DNA from: Candidatus Poribacteria bacterium
Lineage (GTDB): Bacteria; Poribacteria; WGA-4E; WGA-3G
Assembly: GCA_026710795.1 (NCBI GenBank)
Contig: JAPOQK010000024.1
Location: forward strand, 1 to 64,000
Length of the DNA stretch: 64,000 bases
Direction: 5' to 3'
A model generated the notes under the pieces. It was not told the origin of the DNA. It searched no databases and saw nothing but the letters and a program-made list of their open reading frames with translations. Below, in pieces: positions 27,266 through 37,134 of the stretch (its first letter is position 1; the number at the start of each line of letters is the position of its first letter). The position numbers were made by a program, and so were the translations under genes.

Positions 27266-29230
27266 ATGAAAAAAGTGCCATCTTATATTCTTTTGCTAAT
27301 GTTGATCATATCAACACATTATCTACCGATTAGCTTCGCGCAAGATTACACCCGATGGGTTCTCCCAAGAGGTGTTAAAGCACGATTCGGTAAAGGCTAT
27401 GTCAATGATATACAATATTCACAGGATAGTTCTTTATTTGCTGTTGCTACATCCATCGGTATTTGGATCTATGATGCAAACACCTTTCAAGAACTTACGT
27501 TGTTGACAGATTATTCGTCTGGTCCGGATAACGTATTCGGTGCGGATAGCATCTCGTTTAGTCCGGATGGACAGACACTCGCAAGTGCTACTTCTGGAGA
27601 TATTTATCTATGGGATATTCCAAATAAACGGTGGAAACTAAGGATGGGCAGAGGAAAAATTAGTTCTGGTTCCAGCAAGATTGCATTCAGTATGAATGGG
27701 AAAACTCTCGTCTACGCGGATCTGGAAGGTATTAAATTGTGGAATGAGGCTATAGATGGAGGTCTCACAAGTGAACGTATGTTTTATAGAGATGCCGAAC
27801 ATTCGATTGACATCAACAGCATATCATTTAGTCCTGATGGAAATATACTCGCCACTGGCAATCAAGATGGCACCATCCACCTGTGGGATAAGGTTAAGAG
27901 AAAACACCTAAAAACCTTAACTGGACATACGGCTGTTGTCACAAGCATCTCGTTTAGTCCGGATGGAAAAACGCTCGCAAGTGGAAGTGTTGACAAAACA
28001 ATCCGTTTGTGGAATGCTGCCACAGGCACACACAGGAAAACACTAAGAGAACACAAAAAACCTATCTATAGTGTTTCATTCAGTCCGGACGGAAAAACGC
28101 TCGCAAGTGGGGGTGACGACAAAATTGTCTACTTATGGGATGCCGAGAAAGGTCAGCATAAGCAAATACTTATGGGAAATGAACTCTGGACAAATAAAGT
28201 GCTGTTTAGTCCAGATGGACAGTCGCTTGCTGTTGTCGGTCACGATCATTCCATCTATTTATATGATACTGCAACAGGTGTTAACAAGCATATCAACATA
28301 GAACATGCACTTTTAGCAAACAACGTTGTATTTACTCCAGATGGACAAACATTTGCAATTGTATGTCGTGACAATTCCATCCATCTATGGGATACTGCAA
28401 CCGGTATCTACATACAAACCCTTACAAGTCAACATTTTCCTAACGAACAAACAGGAAATATCAACCCTTACAGGAACTATTCATTCAGTCCAGATGGATC
28501 TATGTTTGTAGGTGGAAATCAGGACGGTAGCATCAGTGTGTGGAATGTTAACTCAGCAAAGCATAAGTTTCTCATTGGACATAATGATTCAGTGTATAGT
28601 GTGGCATTCAGTCCGGATGGTAGAACACTTGCAAGTGGAAGTAAAGACAAAACCATCCGTCTATGGGATGCTGCAACTGGTAAAAACAAGCATACATACA
28701 CGAATCAAGGATTGAATAGTGAACAAACTGGGAATACGGTTGCTGTCTGTAGTGTCTCTTTCAACCCAGATTCTCGTCTACTTGCAAGTGGAAGTATGGA
28801 CGGGAGCATCAAAATATGGGACCTTGAAACAGGAAACACCAAGCAAATCCTAACGGGACATACACAGAAAATAATTGACTTGACCTTTAGTCCAGATGGA
28901 AGTGTGCTCGCAAGCGTCAGTACTGATGGCACCCTTAGTCTATGGGATGTTACCACTGGTGCACACATGCGGACACTTGGCGCGCGTAAAGGAACTATTT
29001 GGAGTGTATCGTTCACACCTGATGGAGTTCCCTTTGCTGGTGAAATCAATGACAATGTCATCTTTTTGTGGCAGGTAGAAAAGGGTACTCGTAAAAAAAT
29101 TCTTATAGGACAGGGTGCTTCAGTTTCGCATGTATCATTCAGTCCTGATGGACGCACTCTTGCAAGTACAAGTGCAGATGGCACAGTGCTATTATGGAAC
29201 ATCACATCCACAACCAATGCAACACAATAA
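27266..29230 (+). CDS. Exported WD40 propeller protein D
   Basis: 654 residues. Clear signal peptide ending PISFAQ, entry motif LPRGVKARFGKGYV and first blade SIGIWIYDANTF. Fourteen blade ends are counted. Typical repeats: SFSPDGKTLASGSVDKTIRL and AFSPDGRTLASGSKDKTIRL. The third and thirteenth blades are divergent (LWNEAIDG, LWQVEKG). It ends LLWNITSTTNATQ with no dockerin or anchor; this tail closely matches the orphaned blade after gene B, pointing to common descent. Only a weak GAGAG lies before the ATG. The spacer before it holds a degenerate MITE. Confidence 0.85.
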   Translation: MKKVPSYILLLMLIISTHYLPISFAQDYTRWVLPRGVKARFGKGYVNDIQYSQDSSLFAVATSIGIWIYDANTFQELTLLTDYSSGPDNVFGADSISFSPDGQTLASATSGDIYLWDIPNKRWKLRMGRGKISSGSSKIAFSMNGKTLVYADLEGIKLWNEAIDGGLTSERMFYRDAEHSIDINSISFSPDGNILATGNQDGTIHLWDKVKRKHLKTLTGHTAVVTSISFSPDGKTLASGSVDKTIRLWNAATGTHRKTLREHKKPIYSVSFSPDGKTLASGGDDKIVYLWDAEKGQHKQILMGNELWTNKVLFSPDGQSLAVVGHDHSIYLYDTATGVNKHINIEHALLANNVVFTPDGQTFAIVCRDNSIHLWDTATGIYIQTLTSQHFPNEQTGNINPYRNYSFSPDGSMFVGGNQDGSISVWNVNSAKHKFLIGHNDSVYSVAFSPDGRTLASGSKDKTIRLWDAATGKNKHTYTNQGLNSEQTGNTVAVCSVSFNPDSRLLASGSMDGSIKIWDLETGNTKQILTGHTQKIIDLTFSPDGSVLASVSTDGTLSLWDVTTGAHMRTLGARKGTIWSVSFTPDGVPFAGEINDNVIFLWQVEKGTRKKILIGQGASVSHVSFSPDGRTLASTSADGTVLLWNITSTTNATQ

Positions 29231-29281
29231 ACCGAATAAACCACTTAGATTGAGATGGTAATTTCAAAAGCGAGAACAAAT

Positions 29282-30412
29282 ATGAATAAAACATCGGTTT
29301 TCATTCTTATATCAATGATTGTTATTTCAACACTACATCTTTCGACAAACCATGCCCAAGATACCGTAGGTCAGGATGAAGAACTACCTGAAGGAGCAAA
29401 AATACGCATTAAAATTAGGCAGACTTTGATCAAACTTGGGGTCGAGAGAAGGTCTGATCTATATATTAATACTGTTGAAAGTGTGATATTTAGTCCAGAT
29501 GGAAAAACGCTTGCTATTACGAGTGACCGTTCACCTATCCATCTGTGGAATGCAACCACAGGTGAGTACATGCAGACCCTCAAAAAGCATACAGCTGAGA
29601 TTACGAACTTATATATAGAAAATAGGCATGCGAATCTATATCGAATACCCCTGAGTAAAAAACCTTACGGATCGAATGTAGCATTCAGTCCGGATGGAGA
29701 TAAATATGCTAATGGGTCTAAGGATAATACTGTCCATGTGTGGGATACCAGATCAGGACTTCCAATACAATTTAAGGGGCATACAAAATTAGTTTCAACC
29801 GTAGCCTTTAGTCCAGATGGAAAAACACTCGCAAGTGGAAGTGTTGACAATACTATTCGTCTATGGGATATTGCCACTGGAAAACAGACGAAAACAATAA
29901 CCGGACATACAGATTATATCTCTGGTGTTGCCTTTACTTCTGATGCAAATATCCTTGCAAGTGGGAGTGGAGATGGCACTATCCGTTTGTGGGAAATGGC
30001 AACAGACAAACACATAGGCACACTCATAGGTCATACTGGCGGAATCTATTATCTATTATTCAATTCGGATGGAACGATGCTTGCGAGTGTCGGTATTGAT
30101 AGCACAGTTCGTATATGGGATATTTCCACGGGTGAACAAAGGCACATACTTGCTGGACGAATAGGAACAACATGGGACGTGTCGTTCAACACAGCAGGAA
30201 GAATTTTCGCTTGTGATAGTGATCATTTTACGATCCGAGTCTGGGATGTCGTTACGGGAAAACAAGTGCAAACCTTCTGGAAAGAAGGATCCGGTATCTA
30301 TAGTTTGGCATTTAGTCCGGATGGACTAACACTCGCATCTGGGAACAGCAGTCGTGAAGTAGTTCTCTGGGACCTAACACCTATATTAAACGGACGGATA
30401 CAAAATAAATAG
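29282..30412 (+). CDS. Exported single-propeller WD40 protein E
   Basis: 376 residues from the ATG at 29282, chosen over the track start at 29255 because a proper signal peptide (MNKTSVFILISMIVISTLHL, cleavage near NHAQ) begins there. It has LPEGAKIRIKIRQ in place of the LPEG..GKG motif and lacks the usual first blade. Exactly seven blade ends are present, giving one ring, so it is half the size of its paralogues. Before the second blade is an unusual insert (YIENRHANLYRIPLSKKPYG). No anchor. It is 51 bp after gene D, probably in the same transcript. Confidence 0.82.
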   Translation: MNKTSVFILISMIVISTLHLSTNHAQDTVGQDEELPEGAKIRIKIRQTLIKLGVERRSDLYINTVESVIFSPDGKTLAITSDRSPIHLWNATTGEYMQTLKKHTAEITNLYIENRHANLYRIPLSKKPYGSNVAFSPDGDKYANGSKDNTVHVWDTRSGLPIQFKGHTKLVSTVAFSPDGKTLASGSVDNTIRLWDIATGKQTKTITGHTDYISGVAFTSDANILASGSGDGTIRLWEMATDKHIGTLIGHTGGIYYLLFNSDGTMLASVGIDSTVRIWDISTGEQRHILAGRIGTTWDVSFNTAGRIFACDSDHFTIRVWDVVTGKQVQTFWKEGSGIYSLAFSPDGLTLASGNSSREVVLWDLTPILNGRIQNK

Positions 30413-30472
30413 ATCAATTACGTGTATGTAAGCTATGTAATACCGTTTCTAACATATAATGTCTCTTTTTGT

Positions 30473-30500
30473 AGCACAAACTGTTAGTTTGTGCCCTACA
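30473..30500. repeat. Short palindrome
   Basis: TAGCACAAAC, TGTTA, GTTTGTGCCCTACA: an imperfect hairpin of the REP-like class lying just before an intact MITE, 60 bp after gene E. It could help terminate the D-E transcript, although no T-run follows. Confidence 0.4.
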
Positions 30501-30505
30501 ATATT

Positions 30506-30696
30506 ATACCAATTCTAATATTTATTGTCCCATTACTGGATTCAACCATTGTTATTGATTGGAAATCTTTCTTCTGTAGGAGCGACCTCCCGTTCGCGAC
30601 TAGGAAATCAACGGTATGAATGCCATTTAGGCATTCACCGGGTCGCTCCTACAAGTAATCCTCAGCAAATGGAACTTTATTTATTAGAAATGGTAT
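30506..30696. repeat. MITE family 1, intact copy
   Basis: 191 bp with terminal inverted repeats ATACCAATTCTAATA (left) and TATTAGAAATGGTAT (right, complementary apart from one base). Inside are conserved flanks (CATTACTGGATTCAACC; CCTCAGCAAATGG) and a palindromic core beginning TGTAGGAGCGACCTCCCG and ending GGGTCGCTCCTACA. Same length as the copy at 56647. No coding capacity. It fills most of the gap between genes E and F. Confidence 0.75.
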
Positions 30697-30782
30697 TACT
30701 ATCCTAACAACCGAAAATGAGACAAATATTAATAGAACTGGCATAAACACTTCCATTCAGTTTTCAGATGGAGTATCATTTT

Positions 30783-32729
30783 ATGAAATTCAGACTAATT
30801 TTCATTATTCTAACTCTAAGCATTGTTTCAGTCATATTGATTTATAGTTTCGTATCAATGCAAAACCAACTGGAGACCATCTCCTACGACTCTCCGCAGT
30901 GGCAATTACCTGAAGGAGCAATAGCACGGATTGGAAAAGGTAGCATCTCTAAGATTAAGTATTCTCCAGACGGCACGTTATTGGCATGCATTAGTTCTAT
31001 AGGTGTATGGGTTTATGATGTGCAAACAGGTGAACCGAGTTCCCTGCTTGCTGGACATACAGACACTATTAATAACATCGCCTTCAACGCGGACGGTAAA
31101 CTACTTGCAAGTGCAAGTGAAGATGGGAGTATCCGTGTGTGGAAAGTTGCCACTGGAGAACATGAGAAGACATTCATAGGAAGTAGATTTGGATTCGACA
31201 GTGTGTCGTTTAGTTCGGATGGGAAAACACTCACAGGTGTGGCATTCCATGAGATTAACCTATGGGATGTTGAAACAAATATACATAAGAAAACATTCCA
31301 AGGACAGTATTATGCCTCCAACGGATACAGTACATTTAGTCCAGATGGACAAATATTCGCTTGTCCGCGTGGTGGTGAACCTATCATCTTATGGGATGTT
31401 GCAACAGGTGAGAATAAGCATATACTTACAGGACACGAACAGGCTGTAAGGTGTTTATCATTTAGTTCGGATGGAAAAACACTCGCAAGTGGTGGATTGG
31501 GAGATATTATTTTCTTATGGGATGTAAAATCTGGCAAACAAGAACAGATTCTCAAAGGACATGAAAAGACTATCTCAACCCTCGCATTCAGTCCAGATGG
31601 AACAATACTCGCAAGTGGTAGCAGGTACAAAACCATATCGCTATGGGATACAGATACTGGCAAACGGAGGAAAACTATCAAAGGACATAACTTATATATC
31701 TCAGGAGTTACGTTCAGTCCGGATGGAAAAACACTCGCAAGTGTGGGTTCGAACGACTCTGTAGGTAATGCTATCATCTTTTGGGATGTAATGACAGGAA
31801 AACAAAAAACAATCATACATCATACCGTCAATCAGTATAGTATGTCATTTAGTCCTGATGGAACGACACTTGCCGGTGGAGGAGCAAACGGGACTGTACT
31901 CATGTGGGATCCGACTACAGGTAAACATAAGAATACACTTAAGGGACACAAGCGAGATGTTTCCAGTGTTACATTCAGTCCAGATGGAAAAACACTCGCA
32001 AGCAAAGGTTGGGACAAGACCGTTTGCCTATGGGATACAGGGACTGGTAAACGCCTAAAAAAGTACCGTGGTAGTGGGTCTATTGCAGGTACTATTTCTT
32101 TCAGTCCAGATGGTGATACGATTGCAGACGTGGGACACAACGGGAAAGTCAACTTATTTGACACTGCTACGGGAAAACTCAAGCAAACTCTAATTGGGCA
32201 TAAGAATCCTGTGAAGAGTGTTGTGTTCAGTCCAGATGGACGTTTCCTCGCAAGTGTGAGTCATAGTCAGGATGGTAAGATCTATATATGGAATATTGCC
32301 ACTGGCACATACAGGCAGAAACCAACATACCAACAGGCTAAGGGGACTTTCTATAACGTGGCGTTCAGTCCAGATGGAAAAACGCTCGCAAGTGCAGAGG
32401 CATTGTGGAAAGATCATGTCTCTGGTGCCGGTATGATACGACTGTGGAATGTCGAATCTGACGGATATAAGAAAACTCTCAGACTTCAACATAAAGTCTT
32501 ATGTGTATCGTTTAGTCCTGATGGTCAGATACTTGCTTGTGGTGATTTAGGTAATAACATTCACCTATGGGATGTCGCAACAGGAAAGCAAATGAAAATC
32601 CTTAAGGGGCATACACATGGAGTAAAGAATGTATCATTCAGTCCAGATGGAAAAATACTCGCAAGTAAAGGTTGGGACGGGACGATTCTCCTATGGGACC
32701 TAACATCTATCGTAAACATAGAAAAATAG
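30783..32729 (+). CDS. Membrane-anchored WD40 propeller protein F
   Basis: 648 residues from the ATG at 30783, with GGAG 9 bases upstream; the track start at 30768 overlaps that ribosome site and is rejected. The N-terminal helix (RLIFIILTLSIVSVILIYSF) has no good cleavage site, so it is probably a membrane anchor. Entry motif LPEGAIARIGKGSI, first blade SIGVWVYDVQTG. Fourteen blade ends are counted. Several blades share near-identical DNA, for example around 31590, 31720 and 31980. It ends LWDLTSIVNIEK with no C-terminal anchor. Last gene of the first WD40 run; followed by a REP-like palindrome and a nucleoside hydrolase. Confidence 0.85.
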   Translation: MKFRLIFIILTLSIVSVILIYSFVSMQNQLETISYDSPQWQLPEGAIARIGKGSISKIKYSPDGTLLACISSIGVWVYDVQTGEPSSLLAGHTDTINNIAFNADGKLLASASEDGSIRVWKVATGEHEKTFIGSRFGFDSVSFSSDGKTLTGVAFHEINLWDVETNIHKKTFQGQYYASNGYSTFSPDGQIFACPRGGEPIILWDVATGENKHILTGHEQAVRCLSFSSDGKTLASGGLGDIIFLWDVKSGKQEQILKGHEKTISTLAFSPDGTILASGSRYKTISLWDTDTGKRRKTIKGHNLYISGVTFSPDGKTLASVGSNDSVGNAIIFWDVMTGKQKTIIHHTVNQYSMSFSPDGTTLAGGGANGTVLMWDPTTGKHKNTLKGHKRDVSSVTFSPDGKTLASKGWDKTVCLWDTGTGKRLKKYRGSGSIAGTISFSPDGDTIADVGHNGKVNLFDTATGKLKQTLIGHKNPVKSVVFSPDGRFLASVSHSQDGKIYIWNIATGTYRQKPTYQQAKGTFYNVAFSPDGKTLASAEALWKDHVSGAGMIRLWNVESDGYKKTLRLQHKVLCVSFSPDGQILACGDLGNNIHLWDVATGKQMKILKGHTHGVKNVSFSPDGKILASKGWDGTILLWDLTSIVNIEK

Positions 32730-32800
32730 ATCAAATATATGGAGGAACAAGTTTTTCAGTGTCTCTACAGTGAACGATGAAAAGAAATAGACATTCCACA

Positions 32801-32833
32801 TGTAGGTCGGAGTGAGCGAGACGAACTCCGACA
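32801..32833. repeat. REP-like palindrome
   Basis: TGTAGGTCGGAGTGAGCGAG followed by ACGAACTCCGACAT; a 33-bp imperfect palindrome of the TGTAGGTCGG type also found at 26279, 57948, 61877 and 62113. Confidence 0.55.
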
Positions 32834-32899
32834 TTGAAACCAACTGAAATGATACGTGTCGGACTAATACTGTCAAAGTAATTCTAAAATCCGTTATAA

Positions 32900-33880
32900 A
32901 TGGAGCAAAACTTGCAAGTTTCACATATTGTGACAATACTAACAATTATCCTTATGATGACTCCACCTTTAACCGCAATAGCACAAGATACCGCAAAAAC
33001 TCCACCCAAAAAGGTGATATTTGAAACCGACATGTGCTTTGACGTAGATGATGTCGGTGCATTAGCTGTACTACATGCCTTGGCAGATAATGGAGAGGTA
33101 GAAATTCTTGCGATTTCCTACAATGAAATACACCCAAACGGTACTGCTGCTATTGACACCATAAATAGTTGGTATAATCGTAGCGACATCCCAATCGGTG
33201 TCTACAAAGGCGTACTGGACAATCCTGATAAATCAAAATACCTTGATGCAGTTGCCAATTTTCGAGATGTCCAGCAAAACCTTACCGATAATAATGTACC
33301 GAGTTCGCTTGAAATCTATCAGCAAGTGCTAAGTAAGCAACCGGATAACTCAGTGACGATTATCAGTGTCGGTTTCCTCAATAATCTCTACGATCTATTG
33401 AAAGCACATCCTGATCTCATAAAGCAAAAAGTCGTTGAATTAGTAGTAATGGCAGGACTTATCAACGACAATTTTAATACAGTGCGCCATAATTTGGTTG
33501 AGAAGACAGAATATGTCATCCGAAATTGGAACACACCCCTTACTATCAGTCAGCATGGGAGTAGTGTCAGAACTGGAACGAAATTGGCTGAGACATCTAA
33601 AGAAAATCCTGTTCGCGAGGCATATTATCAATGGTTTAACGGGGCATACAAAGGACGTGCGAGTTGGGATCAGGTTGCTGTATTATATGGAGTGCGCGGT
33701 CTTAGCGATATGTTTATTGAAATTACGGAGGGTAAAGGAAGGTTGTTGAATGGATATGAATGGCAGATGAAACCAGGTTTTCGAACTTATTTGGATGTAA
33801 GTATATCCGATGATGAATTTACCCGCTCCATCGAAAATCTGATGATTCAAACCCCTGCAGCGTTAAAACCCGTAGAATGA
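32900..33880 (+). CDS. Secreted nucleoside hydrolase family protein
   Basis: About 326 residues, Pfam IUNH-like. A signal peptide (TILTIILMMTPPLTAIAQ) precedes the metal-binding motif FETDMCFDVDDVGALAVLHA, a variant of the DTDPGxDD signature of Ca2+-dependent nucleoside N-ribohydrolases. The Asp residues needed for calcium and ribose are present, but the Pro-Gly is changed to Met-Cys and one residue spacing is altered, so another N- or O-glycoside could be the substrate. Export suggests scavenging outside the cytoplasm. A TTG at 32912 is an alternative start: GGAG lies 6 bases before it and inside the ATG start region. Confidence 0.75.
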   Translation: MEQNLQVSHIVTILTIILMMTPPLTAIAQDTAKTPPKKVIFETDMCFDVDDVGALAVLHALADNGEVEILAISYNEIHPNGTAAIDTINSWYNRSDIPIGVYKGVLDNPDKSKYLDAVANFRDVQQNLTDNNVPSSLEIYQQVLSKQPDNSVTIISVGFLNNLYDLLKAHPDLIKQKVVELVVMAGLINDNFNTVRHNLVEKTEYVIRNWNTPLTISQHGSSVRTGTKLAETSKENPVREAYYQWFNGAYKGRASWDQVAVLYGVRGLSDMFIEITEGKGRLLNGYEWQMKPGFRTYLDVSISDDEFTRSIENLMIQTPAALKPVE

Positions 33881-33882
33881 AC

Positions 33883-34018
33883 TATAGTGGATTATACAAT
33901 TAACTTGACATTACGAATTGTAGGAGGGAACTCCGATTCCCGACTACCTGTCTATTTATTGGGAATCGGAGTTCCCTCCTACAGATGATGTGTCAACTTA
34001 TTTTGATAATTCACTATA
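33883..34018. repeat. MITE-like element, family 2, copy b
   Basis: 136 bp, the same length as copy a at 29-164. Terminal repeats TATAGTGGATTAT and the complement of ATAATTCACTATA extend inward to TTGACA / TGTCAA. The core has perfect 23-bp arms: TGTAGGAGGGAACTCCGATT and on, at 33919-33941 and 33961-33983. It inserted 3 bp after the nucleoside hydrolase stop codon and 15 bp before the next start. Confidence 0.7.
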
Positions 34019-34033
34019 AAGTAAGGAGTTTAT

Positions 34034-34834
34034 ATGGACATTATTTGTGCTTCTATCTGCTACCGAGGTTATGCCGATGACGAGGTAGCAGCAACTTTAC
34101 AATATGCACCAAAAATCGGTTATCGCGCAATGGAAATTCACGGACCTCTTATTTGGAGCGTGGATGCTGTTCACGCTTTTGACGTAGAAGCCATGAAAAA
34201 GAGCATTGAAAAGTCAGGTATGAGATGCGCGGGACTCTATCCTCCCGGTTGGGGAGGGAACAACAATACAGATGTAGAAGCACGCGCGGCAGCAATTGCA
34301 AAATGTGTGGATATTGCCGAGAAACTGAACGCAACACATCTGACAACCAGTGGTGCACAACGAAGAACGGAATCCGGTGCATTGGACAGGGTGATCGCTT
34401 GTGTGCGGGAGGTATTGGCGCGAATACCTACAGATAGCGAAATCAAATTGACTCTTGAACCGCATCACGGCAATGTTCTTGAGCAACCGATAGATTTTCA
34501 ACAGGTGTTAGACGCTATTCCAGATGAACGTGTAGGTGTATGCATAGATACAGGACACTTCCATACATCTGGTGTAGATACGCTTGCAGCAATTCGGCAG
34601 TTCGGATCTCGCATCTATGCAGTGCATCTCAAAGACCACATCGGCAGCGTATCTGTCGGTATTGGACGTGGTGAACTCAATCTCCAGCAAATAATTACAA
34701 CACTACAGGAGGTAGATTATCAAGGCGATCTCACATTGGAATTAGAGGTAGAAGACCCTAAGAACCTACCCCGATACACCGAGGAAGCCTATTTTTATCT
34801 AAGCGGTATGTTAGGCTTGCGGTTATACCAATAA
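34034..34834 (+). CDS. Sugar phosphate isomerase/epimerase family (TIM barrel)
   Basis: 266 residues, xylose-isomerase-like TIM barrel, cytoplasmic. Barrel strands with family features: MDIICASICYRG, YRAMEIHGPLIW, THLTTSGAQ, then the metal-binding LTLEPHHGNVL (Glu), VGVCIDTGHFHTSG (Asp, His), VHLKDHIG (His) and DLTLELEVEDP (Glu). All four metal ligands expected in the AP-endonuclease-2 superfamily are present, so it should be active. The substrate is unknown; in this gene neighbourhood an inositol or keto-sugar is plausible. AAGGAG lies 8 bases before the ATG. It is convergent with the PhyH gene at 34846. Confidence 0.87.
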   Translation: MDIICASICYRGYADDEVAATLQYAPKIGYRAMEIHGPLIWSVDAVHAFDVEAMKKSIEKSGMRCAGLYPPGWGGNNNTDVEARAAAIAKCVDIAEKLNATHLTTSGAQRRTESGALDRVIACVREVLARIPTDSEIKLTLEPHHGNVLEQPIDFQQVLDAIPDERVGVCIDTGHFHTSGVDTLAAIRQFGSRIYAVHLKDHIGSVSVGIGRGELNLQQIITTLQEVDYQGDLTLELEVEDPKNLPRYTEEAYFYLSGMLGLRLYQ

Positions 34835-34845
34835 ATAGAATGGAT

Positions 34846-36069
34846 TTACTCTTGCCAACTTGCGATGAAATCTGCAACACCATAATTCGACGGCATCTCA
34901 TTGAAATAGTATCGCATCGGTCCTGATTGAAAACCCGGCAAAAAATGCTCTTCATCCGTCTTAAGAAGTGTGTCAAGTGGTGTAAAACGTTCCCAGAGGA
35001 TACCTGCTTCCTCCTGTGTAAAACGTTCCTCGGCAAAGGGAGGTCCCCAATTCAGTGTGATAGAATGAAACCCTCTTCCACGATTTCGCAAATCATCTGG
35101 AATGTCTTCAAGTTCGCACCCATGTGTCAGTGCTACAAAACAAGCAGCTTTACATAAAAAGACTGTAGATAATAATTTCCCTTTCTCACCCCTACTCGGA
35201 TGTATGTTTTCAAGAGCACCATGATATGCAGACGCATCTTTTTCAATCACAGCTCGGAGGGCATTCTCTGTCCACTTCTGCATCTGATGGTTGCGCGCAT
35301 TCCACCGGTCAAACATCTCTTGTGCTTTCGGTGACAGATATTCTACGTAGTCAAGGGTTGGATAGTGCGTAAAGTTAGAAAATCCACCATGTATTGTGCG
35401 GCGCATCTTTGGACTGTAATTACTGCCCCAATGTAAGATAGGTAAAATATAAACTACACCGTCACCCGCATTAAGATGTGTTTGAATACCCTCTTGCAAA
35501 GGTGTTCTCGGATCTGTTAACAATTGTTCGTTTTCCTGTTCTGTATTCACTCTCAGGTGGCTACCCGGTAAAACCCATAAAACATTGTCGTCATAAAGCG
35601 AAAGATTCCATTGTACATACCGCGGACCCGTTTCTAGTATATCGTCAATATAACCTTGTAGCGGTGCAGTATCAATCGGGTGGTGATCACGGTGCCAAGC
35701 AGCAGGTCCGTGTTCTTTCACAGGATTACACATTAGCATCATTTCGGTAACACCCGCATCATCCTCACCGAGTAGTTCACTACTGACATTTTGCATATTT
35801 TCATGCGTCCAAATTTCTACTGTACTCGCAGTTTTATCGTCAACAAGTCCAGAAAGCGGTTCACGACTGAGGTGTAATCGTGGTTGTGCTGAAGTCTCCC
35901 ACGCGCCTCCCGGTGGATCGTGAGGCTGCCGTTCTTTCACCCATATTTCGCTTTGACGTGTCACCATCAATTCGTAACTTTCACGAAGCGAATTCAGTTC
36001 GGCAAGCGGAATTACTTCTCGTAGAACAAGAAAACCTTCTTCCATGAATTGACTTCGATTTACATGCAT
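34846..36069 (-). CDS. Phytanoyl-CoA dioxygenase family protein, long form
   Basis: 407 residues, longer than the 260-290 of most bacterial PhyH proteins. Opening FMEEGFLVLREVIPLAEL is typical of the family. The iron motif HxD is AAWHRDHHPID. The jelly-roll strand VLWVLPGSHLRVN follows, and the distal region LHWGSNYSPKMRRTIHGGF carries the second His and the Arg. The extra length is a C-terminal region of about 120 residues after the core. TAGGAG precedes the ATG at a good distance. Substrate unknown. It is convergent with the isomerase gene. Confidence 0.82.
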   Translation of the reverse strand: MHVNRSQFMEEGFLVLREVIPLAELNSLRESYELMVTRQSEIWVKERQPHDPPGGAWETSAQPRLHLSREPLSGLVDDKTASTVEIWTHENMQNVSSELLGEDDAGVTEMMLMCNPVKEHGPAAWHRDHHPIDTAPLQGYIDDILETGPRYVQWNLSLYDDNVLWVLPGSHLRVNTEQENEQLLTDPRTPLQEGIQTHLNAGDGVVYILPILHWGSNYSPKMRRTIHGGFSNFTHYPTLDYVEYLSPKAQEMFDRWNARNHQMQKWTENALRAVIEKDASAYHGALENIHPSRGEKGKLLSTVFLCKAACFVALTHGCELEDIPDDLRNRGRGFHSITLNWGPPFAEERFTQEEAGILWERFTPLDTLLKTDEEHFLPGFQSGPMRYYFNEMPSNYGVADFIASWQE

Positions 36070-36400
36070 AGAATTACTCCTAATGTCCGTATGCCAACGT
36101 GAAACTTATACATAGCGGTTACTATGGAAAAGTTTAGTATTATAACCTGAGTTTGATAAATATAATTATGTATTTGGTGCGGTTAGGAAACCACACTATA
36201 CGCGTCAATTTAGGGCACAAAACCCTCACACATTGTAGGGCAGGGTCTCTGTGCCCCGCCATCCATATTGATGCAGTAAGATTACTTGCAAAATGAGGTA
36301 AATGTTTCTATTTTCAGACTCACGTTATTATACCAATTCTAATAATTATTATCCCATTACAGGATTAATGTCTAATTATTTTCAAAATTCACCATAAATA
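36070..36400. other. 331-bp gap with repeat debris
   Basis: No gene seen. It contains a short palindromic block near 36205-36262 (TGTAGGGCAGGGTCTCTGTG) and a composite of two MITE ends at 36330-36399. The PhyH promoter must lie near 36075-36150 on the minus strand but no good match was seen. Confidence 0.45.
36330..36399. repeat. Chimeric remnant: left end of MITE family 1 plus right end of family 2
   Basis: 36330-36366 reads ATACCAATTCTAATAATTAT and continues into CCCATTACAGGATT, the left end of family 1. 36372-36399 reads TAATTATTTTCAAAATTCAC then CATAAA, matching the right end of family 2. Neither has its partner end. Confidence 0.5.
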
Positions 36401-37132
36401 TTACCCGCGTCCAACATAGAGTTGTTCAACGGGTAGCACCGTTGCCTCCAACATATTGACATTAGGTGGCAGTGTTGCCATAAGCACAGCAGCTTGGGCA
36501 AGCGCGTCAACATCCATCATCGGCTCAGATGGGGGTTGTGGACGGTTCTGAACCCGTTCAACATAAGTGTTGCCGGGTTGTAAGCAGCTTGCAGTAATTC
36601 CATGCGGTCTACCCTCCAACGCAGTAACTTGCGTTAATCCCCATATTCCAAATTTGCTTGAACTGTAAGGTGCGCTATTAGGACGAACCCTGTGTGCAGA
36701 GATACTACCAACATTGATGATACGTCCACCATCACCTTGTGCTTTCATAATCCGCATCGCTTCACGGGAACATAGAAACGGCGCGCGTAAGTTCACACTA
36801 ATCACCTTGTCCCATGCTTCAGTGGAGAGTTCGTCTATCGGTCCACCATCAAACGCACCCGCATTGTTCACAAGGATGTCCAAGCGACCATATTCTGCCA
36901 TCGCTTTTTCAAAGAGAGCCTTAATCTGATCCTCATCGGTGACATCGGTTGGCACAGCAACGACTTTTGTTCCCTTATCGCGAAGTTCATCAGCAGTTTG
37001 CGTTAGTAGTTCTGCATCCCTTGCAGCGATTGTCAAACTTGCTCCTTCAGCAGCAAGTCCTTTCGCAATTCCTTTTCCTATTCCCCTATTGCCTCCTGTT
37101 ACAATTGCAACTTTCCCATCTAATTGTCCCAT
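36401..37132 (-). CDS. Short-chain dehydrogenase/reductase
   Basis: 243 residues, classical SDR. Cofactor motif TGGNRGIGKGIA at 12-23, NNAG in LVNNAGAFDGG, catalytic Ser in NVGSISAHR and the YxxxK pair in APYSSSKFG. Complete and probably active with NAD(P). Substrate unknown. The start ATG is preceded by AAAGGAGG, which lies over the last codons and stop of the upstream glycosyltransferase gene (2-bp gap), so the two are translationally coupled. Confidence 0.9.
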   Translation of the reverse strand: MGQLDGKVAIVTGGNRGIGKGIAKGLAAEGASLTIAARDAELLTQTADELRDKGTKVVAVPTDVTDEDQIKALFEKAMAEYGRLDILVNNAGAFDGGPIDELSTEAWDKVISVNLRAPFLCSREAMRIMKAQGDGGRIINVGSISAHRVRPNSAPYSSSKFGIWGLTQVTALEGRPHGITASCLQPGNTYVERVQNRPQPPSEPMMDVDALAQAAVLMATLPPNVNMLEATVLPVEQLYVGRG

Positions 37133-37134
37133 AA

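Noticed and set aside
20546-32729. Regularly spaced DNA repeats as a CRISPR-like array
   Set aside because: The periodicity of about 120-130 bp is that of WD40 blades in open frames; units are coding and imperfect.
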